A stretch of DNA of 64,000 nucleotides from Toxonevra muliebris (lineage: Eukaryota; Arthropoda; Insecta; Diptera; Pallopteridae), in NCBI GenBank assembly GCA_963691655.1, contig OY829328.1:14214704-14278703 (forward strand), read 5' to 3'. A program made the position numbers and the translations under genes. Positions 58,001 through 64,000 of the stretch are shown here, piece by piece. Below the pieces are notes generated by a model. The model was not told where the DNA came from. It did not search any database and saw only the letters and a list, made by a program, of their open reading frames with translations. Numbering within the stretch: position 1 is the first letter of the stretch; each line of letters starts with the position of its first letter.

Positions 58001-60518
58001 ATAAATACACAAAATTATATAGTAATGGATATACTTATATACATATGTATGTACATTAAAGTGCCTCGAGTCCCATACACGAAAAATCGGTCTGAAATAA
58101 AACTGCGATATTTTTCCCCTTCCACGTTTTTTATTTGTAAAAGATTGTTAGAATAAATGTGCTGTAGATTGAGAGTTTAATTTTCCGAAAGCAGCTATAG
58201 AGTTTCAGACAATATCTAATCTTTGACGACCAGCAGTCAAGGTCAAAAATTTCAAATGAATATGTATTGGAATTTCAAATGAATATGTGTTGGTTCTTAA
58301 CGTTTTCATGAGTCAAAAAATCGAACAAATTTTTATGACTTATTTCGAACAAACATACTTTCAAGAGTTTATCTTCAAAATTTCAAGTCAATCCGAACAG
58401 TAGATCGTAGGTAGCAACTGTATTTGTAAAAAAACTTTAAACGTGATTTTTTCTGAATGATGTTTTTTGAAAAATTCATTTGCGGTGACCGCGATATCTC
58501 AAAAACTATTTGACCAATTAATTGACGATAATTTTTTCATGGGCAGTATTAGTCTTAACTAATAATTTTTTTTAAATACATTTTTGAGGCTCAAAAAACC
58601 TACTTTGCATAATGATTTCCATATGAGAAAAACGTTTTTTTCAAAGTTTTACTCGGCGCTGTAGTACACAACTGTAAATTTTTTGTCTTTTTGATTACAG
58701 TTGAGTTGTTGGCATTCAATCGTGGTCACCGCCAGACTCTGCAGAAAAAACGCGCATCAGGACAAGACCTACAACTTCTACAATTTTCAATATTTTTTCA
58801 TTTCCGACCACTCATTTTTTTCCGTAAAAATATGTACTATGTATACCTGTTATGCTAGTTTCAAATAGTCCAAAAAAAAAAATCACAAATACGCCCTAAG
58901 TTTTCCGTACCAAAACGTATATAACCCCTTAAAACCACAGGATGTCTCTTTGCCATTCTCGGGAAACGCTGTGTGTCCACTACTCAATTTAGCTTCAAAA
59001 ATTTAAAGCTTACAAATTAAATTTATTTCAACTTTTGTGCTGTGAATCGATCAACTTTCAAATTAAATCGAAAATTAAAATTTTGTATTAAAATTGAGTT
59101 TTTTGATCGTTTGTTTTGTATCAAAATACTCAGATTCTGAGATCCTTTCGATCATAAATCAAATTGCATCAAAATCGTGCCATACATTCGCATATGCATT
59201 CACATGGTTCTGATTCCCTGACTGACTGTCTGCCTGATGATCTTCAGAAACATTAATAAAAAGTTTTGATGTTTTATTATTTGCTTGTTGTTGTTATGGT
59301 TTTTACTCCAACTACATGCATACATACATACATACATATATACATAAATACATATGTACAATACACAAAAATAATAATAAAATTTTAAATTGAAATCAAG
59401 TTCGTTCGCTTGATTTTTATTTTGCGCGCATTCAATCAAAAAATTTTATGGCAGAGATTAACGATTGAAGTCATTAGCACAGTTCAGATCGAGATCACTC
59501 ATATACACTCGTATAGTTATGCAACATTTTGATCGCTTTTGGGCATTTTCATTTATTTAAGCAGTTGGAATTGTAGAAAAGGGCGTAATTCTTAAGTCTG
59601 ATATTTGTGTCTGATGGGAAAAAGGATTAAAAATTAGTTTTATTTAGTTCTCGCTCTTCACTTTCGATATTTATCGCTAAGTTATAAAACCAAATGCATA
59701 TTAATCATTTTCTTTGCTGTTTTTTTTTTTTTTTTTTTGTTTTGATTTAAATGTGGTCGTTTTGAATAGTGGAATCAATTGCCAAAAAAATCTTTTATAT
59801 AAAATTTAAATTATCTATCCCTGCGTACTATGCAATTCCACGATTTTAATCTACAATCGTGTGTTTCCAGGTAATAACGTAAGTTATCTGTGATGGCGTG
59901 ACACTTCCTATACAACTTTAATACTTTTTTCGATATATCTTCAGAACCATTTACAACGCAGCACTGAAATTTGGGACAAAGACGTTAGTTGACAAAACCG
60001 TGTTAGGAGAAAAATGTGGGTTGGATTGGGAAAAAAGAGCGGGGCATTTTGAATACAACATGCGTTTTCATTATGGGATATCTCAGGAACCATTTACGCT
60101 GTCTAGCAATCGGGAATTGAATTTATGAAACCAACTTTTTCTGAAAGTTTGGGTTGTATATAGAAAAGTAATTTTTCAGTTTTCCCAGGTAGGCGGTTTT
60201 AAACGTTTTCTTTTTTAATCATTTAAATGCAAATAATATTTTTACCATCCAAAGGTCTTTCTGGGGATTTGCCGGTACGAGGAATCTGAATCTACAATTT
60301 ATTTTTATCAACAACGACCGCTAGAGAGGTGCTATGACGCAAAAAACATGAAAAAATAAATATTTTTACGGTTTTTCGACTAAGAAGGTTTTTATCGCTT
60401 TTATATAAAGGAAATTCTTGAAACGATTCAGCTGAGGAACAATAGTAACGATAAGAATGACTTTTTGAGCGTAAGGGCGGTATGCCAGCAGTAGTTATTG
60501 GGCAGAATGTGGTCGTTT
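55041..60518. other. Sequence without a gene; repeat-like 58.2-60.5 kb
   Basis: 55041-58150 is AT-rich with ATGATG/GATGTTGATG runs near 56715-56750 and ACAAA runs near 56828. 58240-58960 has sequences such as GGTGACCGCGATATCTCAAA that look repeat-derived. 59318-59338 is a CATA microsatellite. 59890-60180 contains two similar blocks (ATATCTTCAGAACCATTTAC and ATATCTCAGGAACCATTTAC, about 155 bp apart). No borders could be drawn. Confidence 0.4.
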
Positions 60519-60530
60519 TAGGGCAAGTGG

Positions 60531-60631
60531 CGCCGTTCGGAATCGGCGTTAAACTGTAGGTCCAACTATGTGGTATCACAATGGGCCGTTCAGGCCTAAG
60601 TGTGTCTCTCGACAGCCACTCCAACCTAACC
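60531..60631 (+). mobile_element. 101-bp 5'-truncated LINE 3' end with 12-bp target duplication
   Basis: The insert runs from CGCCGTTCGGAATCGGCG through TGTGGTATCACAATGGGCCG to ACTCCAACCTAACC. These are recognisable as the 3' end of a fly R1-type LINE. It is flanked on both sides by a perfect TAGGGCAAGTGG (60519-60530 and 60632-60643). That is the expected result of target-primed reverse transcription with severe 5' truncation. The empty site would read GGGCAAGTGGGCGTGACAC. The duplications have no mismatch, so the insertion is not very old. Confidence 0.85.
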
Positions 60632-60643
60632 TAGGGCAAGTGG

Positions 60644-63600
60644 GCGTGACACCTCCCATACAAACGAAATGCTTGAAACCGAATATGTGCTAAGCCATAG
60701 CAAGGAAAACAATGATAGTTTATTTATGCGGTATTTTGGTAGTAGTTATTGGGGATCCATAGCAAGAAAGGTGATGAAGGTGCGAAGAATGTTGACTCTA
60801 TTGGACAAATGTAACTCATGTAAACGATATGATATAAATGGTAAGGGCAATAACTAGATTTACATCGCAGGTTGTCGTCCCCATATTATCATTTATTTTG
60901 AATATGTTCGCTTCGTGATCATACTCAGCTAGGTAACTAATAAAATTGAAGGGAAATTAAAAGGACAAGAAAGACGGGCAAAAGCTCTACAATCTCTAAA
61001 ACTTTTTAAGCGAAAATTAGTGCGATAATTACAAAACTACTGAAGAAGAAAAATGATAAAAAGTAAAATTTTCGATAGTGTAGTTTTTGACTAAGTATTT
61101 TTCAAACCTTCGATTCAGTTCTTCTTCCTTAACTTTAACATAAATTTTTCAACAAATTCAAAGTATCAGAATTAATTTTCAGCTGTGACTGCATGTAAGT
61201 CAATTAGTTTTAGATTAATTGAAAGCAAATAATAGCTTAAAACCATAAAAACCATTATTTTTTTATTACAACAACAATAGACTAACCTTCATCATTTCAC
61301 AAAATAAGATATACATACATACGAATATTAGTAAGTATCTAAATAATAAATTCACAGATATATAGAAATTGAAAGATTGGGATATTGAAAATGTAAATAC
61401 TTCGAGCAGAAAATTAATGGAAACTTTTATAGATCATTATTGAAAAAAGCCCCCCTCCAAAAAAGAAAAAAAAAACAAATTAAATGCCATAGAATATACA
61501 GCCGGAGAAGAAGAAGAAGAGCTTAATGACATTAATAAAAAATTTCAAAATTAATTTCAGAATAGCGATAACGACCATAGAAAACCCAAAGTCCCAAAAA
61601 GGAAAAAAAAAATATATTTATAAAAAATTCAACTATGCTGCCAGGGGTTGAGCAATTAATAAAACACCAGTTAAAACATCATTAATAACAACAATTTCAA
61701 TTTGTCATGTGAAAACATAAGGAACAACCAACAGCAGCAACAGTAACAACAAAGTACAAGCAAACTTGCTGAACGAACAATTATGCAGAGAGGTAAACCA
61801 AAGAGGAGGCAGAAGCAGAACGACCAAGTACCAGAGGAAGAAAAAAAAAAGAAGAAGAATTATGCTGCAAGATATAAGTATCTTCAAAGTGTTTGTATGT
61901 GTGTGTGTGTGTGAAACTTTTCAAACTGACAAATAAAATTTTAAACTTATTTAACTGCTTAATCCGCAGAGTTATCAACAAAACTATATAACAACAACAA
62001 AAATTAGTTACTATTGTTGTTGTTATTTTGTTGTTTGCATAGATTTGAAATTGTTAAATATTTGTATGTATATAAGTTTAATTGATGAAGTTTTATTTAA
62101 CGGGGTTAGCATATCTCTTCTTAATTTTTTCTTATTCTTGCTTGATCCATTGCTGGCACCTGAAGCGTATGTAAACAAGTTTTAGATTTTCAAAATTCAT
62201 TGTTTCAAAGCTGTAAACAACAATCGAACAAAAACTCAAACCTCTTGACTCCATCATTCATTAATAACTTTGCCTAAGTGGTGGTGGTGGTGGTAGTAGT
62301 GGAGGCACACACTCTGACTCTAACTCGTTGGTATTACACGAGTTAATAATGTTAGCAAATACTATTTGTTCGTTCGTTCAAAAACAAATTCATTAATACA
62401 CCACCAGCGAACGATTAAGTTGGAAGAAAAAGAATAAAACAAAAAAACACAGCAAATACACGAAATTCATTCAGTAAAAATGTAAAAGTCAAAATATAAA
62501 TATATGATGTTGGTATGTATGTATATAGAAATGTAAATATGTATGAATACTTTTCGGCACTTCTTCAAGTTAACTGTCAAAATTGTCAAAATTTGACAAT
62601 ATGGCGTCAAATCAAGAACTTCATTAACAATTTTTTCCATGTAATTTCAATTATTTATTTCATACATTTTTTTTTTAATTTTTTCAATTTACATGTATTG
62701 ATGAATTTATGTGTATGTATGAACGTCGTCTTTTTTCCAAAATAGCTTTTCAATTATAAAAAACAGCAAAGTAATAAATAAAAACGGATGCTGTTGTCAT
62801 CAATTTGACAGTTTCTTCAAACACACGCACACACACACAAATAATGTGTTTATCTTCCTCGCGCGCACTTTTGTTGCATACACACACACACAGTCTGCGG
62901 CATTCTATAAGTTCGGTTTTTTTTTTTTGAAGATTTTTATAGATAAGTATACTATATATTTTTAGAAAAACTGCGAGAACTGTATCATATAATTAATTTT
63001 TCTAACTTAAAGATGTTCATATCAAATAAAAATGGTCTGATCTAAATCATGAGGCCTGGCTAGTGATACTGAAAGAGCCTAGATTCATATGTTATCTGCA
63101 CATGGAAGTTTATTACAGTATTGACTATTTCATTTTTGAATGACTCTCTGGAACTTTCCAGATAGCTGCTCACTTACCATTTGCACCATGGCGACCAGTT
63201 AAAATGTTGGTCATATTAAAATATGTTGGAAAATTTGTTAACAATTTGGAATAGAAAGGCAGACGCTGATAGCAAGAATTCTTACAAAGCTAACCCCAGG
63301 GCGTGGCAGATTTATAATATTTTTCATTAGAAATTCTAAATTTTTGTTTTTTCGGAAATAAAATAAAAATAGTCAACTTGGGTGGTCAACTTGGTCGCCT
63401 CTTTAAAATATATTTTTTTTTTCTTGTTTTTTATTAAATTTTCATTTTATATCGAAAACTCCCCACTAGAATCCGCTAGTATAAGTTTGTATAATTAGAT
63501 TCCCATAAGACATACGCGACAAACAAAATGATTTTTCATGCTAACTCAAATTTATTCGAAAATTTTATTTAAAATATTAAAAATATAGCAAAATATTTAA

Positions 63601-64000
63601 AAAGCATTTCGTTCACTGTATACGTGCATTGTACGTTAAAATGTATCATATACGACGCTTCCATCTTCACACTTGAATATTTTACATCTTATTTTTGTAG
63701 TTGTTTTGATTGATTCTTGTGCTATATTTAAAAATAAATCGAAATCATAAAATTTTAAAATGTTCTAACATATTTTTTTGTACATTTTGAATTTTTTAAT
63801 ATTTTTCCTCAATAGCCATTTAATTAACTCAATTACACCACTTTCGATTCGATTACACTGTACAACCAGATCAGTCTTTAAAACAGTATCTGGTATTTTT
63901 GGCCGCTAATCACGAATATACATATAAAAAAAAACTGACGTGGCCTCAGTTTTCGCTTATATTCGTAAATCTTCGTTTTTTGGAAATTTGATAAAGTAAA
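60644..64000. other. Sequence without a gene
   Basis: 61470-62900 is transposon-poor with CAACAGCAGCAAC near 61728, GT/CA runs at 61897-61912 and 62822-62900, and a GGT run at 62279-62302. 62900-64000 is AT-rich. No coding sequence recognised. Confidence 0.45.
62279..62302. repeat. GGT/AGT triplet run
   Basis: GTGGTGGTGGTGGTGGTAGT followed by AGTGG. Confidence 0.85.

Noticed and set aside
60292..60624. 110-codon open frame on the minus strand
   Set aside because: It runs antisense through the 101-bp LINE tail and both flanks; no family resemblance.

Overview
The window looks like a higher-fly (schizophoran dipteran) chromosome. It is AT-rich, has very long introns, carries CAG/CAA and TATG/CA microsatellites, and holds many decayed Tc1/mariner, hAT-like and non-LTR elements. 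The LINE 3'-end sequence around 60.53-60.63 kb resembles ones I associate with tephritid-like flies, but I cannot fix the species.

One protein-coding gene is recognisable: the 5' coding part of retained/dead ringer (retn), an ARID-family transcription factor, on the minus strand. Three coding exons join with consistent phases and canonical GT/AG sites: 31386-31460 (start codon), 1311-1537, and 1-286 (runs off the left edge). Together they give residues 1-196. The ARID DNA-binding domain lies outside the window. The first coding intron is about 29.8 kb (1538-31385) and the second about 1.0 kb (287-1310). Sequence right of 31460 is 5'UTR, 5' intron or upstream DNA; I could not place a transcription start.

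The rest is intronic or upstream DNA that acts as a transposon graveyard. Left third (0-16 kb): a LINE 3' fragment, an internally deleted mariner (4981-5889), a composite hAT-like element with a nested LINE fragment (6359-7460), two non-autonomous elements with terminal inverted repeats (TIRs) (9731-10915, 11007-11700), an I-like LINE tail, a MITE and a dead Tc1/mariner transposase (14.2-15.5 kb), and a palindromic MITE. Middle (16-31 kb): a microsatellite-rich, transposon-poor stretch, an R1-like LINE fragment, a 236-bp palindromic MITE, a perfect 49-bp tandem duplication, a dead Tc1 transposase, and a 354-bp element with perfect 19-bp ends. Right half (31-64 kb): the start-codon exon, a nested graveyard (33.8-36.0 kb), a Tc1 copy with an inverted duplicate of its 3' end, a tRNA-Glu-like SINE, the second mariner copy (49807-50711), a long-TIR foldback element, a degenerate tandem array (54.5-55.0 kb), and a 101-bp truncated LINE insertion with perfect 12-bp target duplications.

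I found no operon-like cassette, defence system, CRISPR array, viral insertion or intact transposase. The most informative observations are the two mariner copies that share one internal deletion junction, and several unnamed families of non-autonomous elements.
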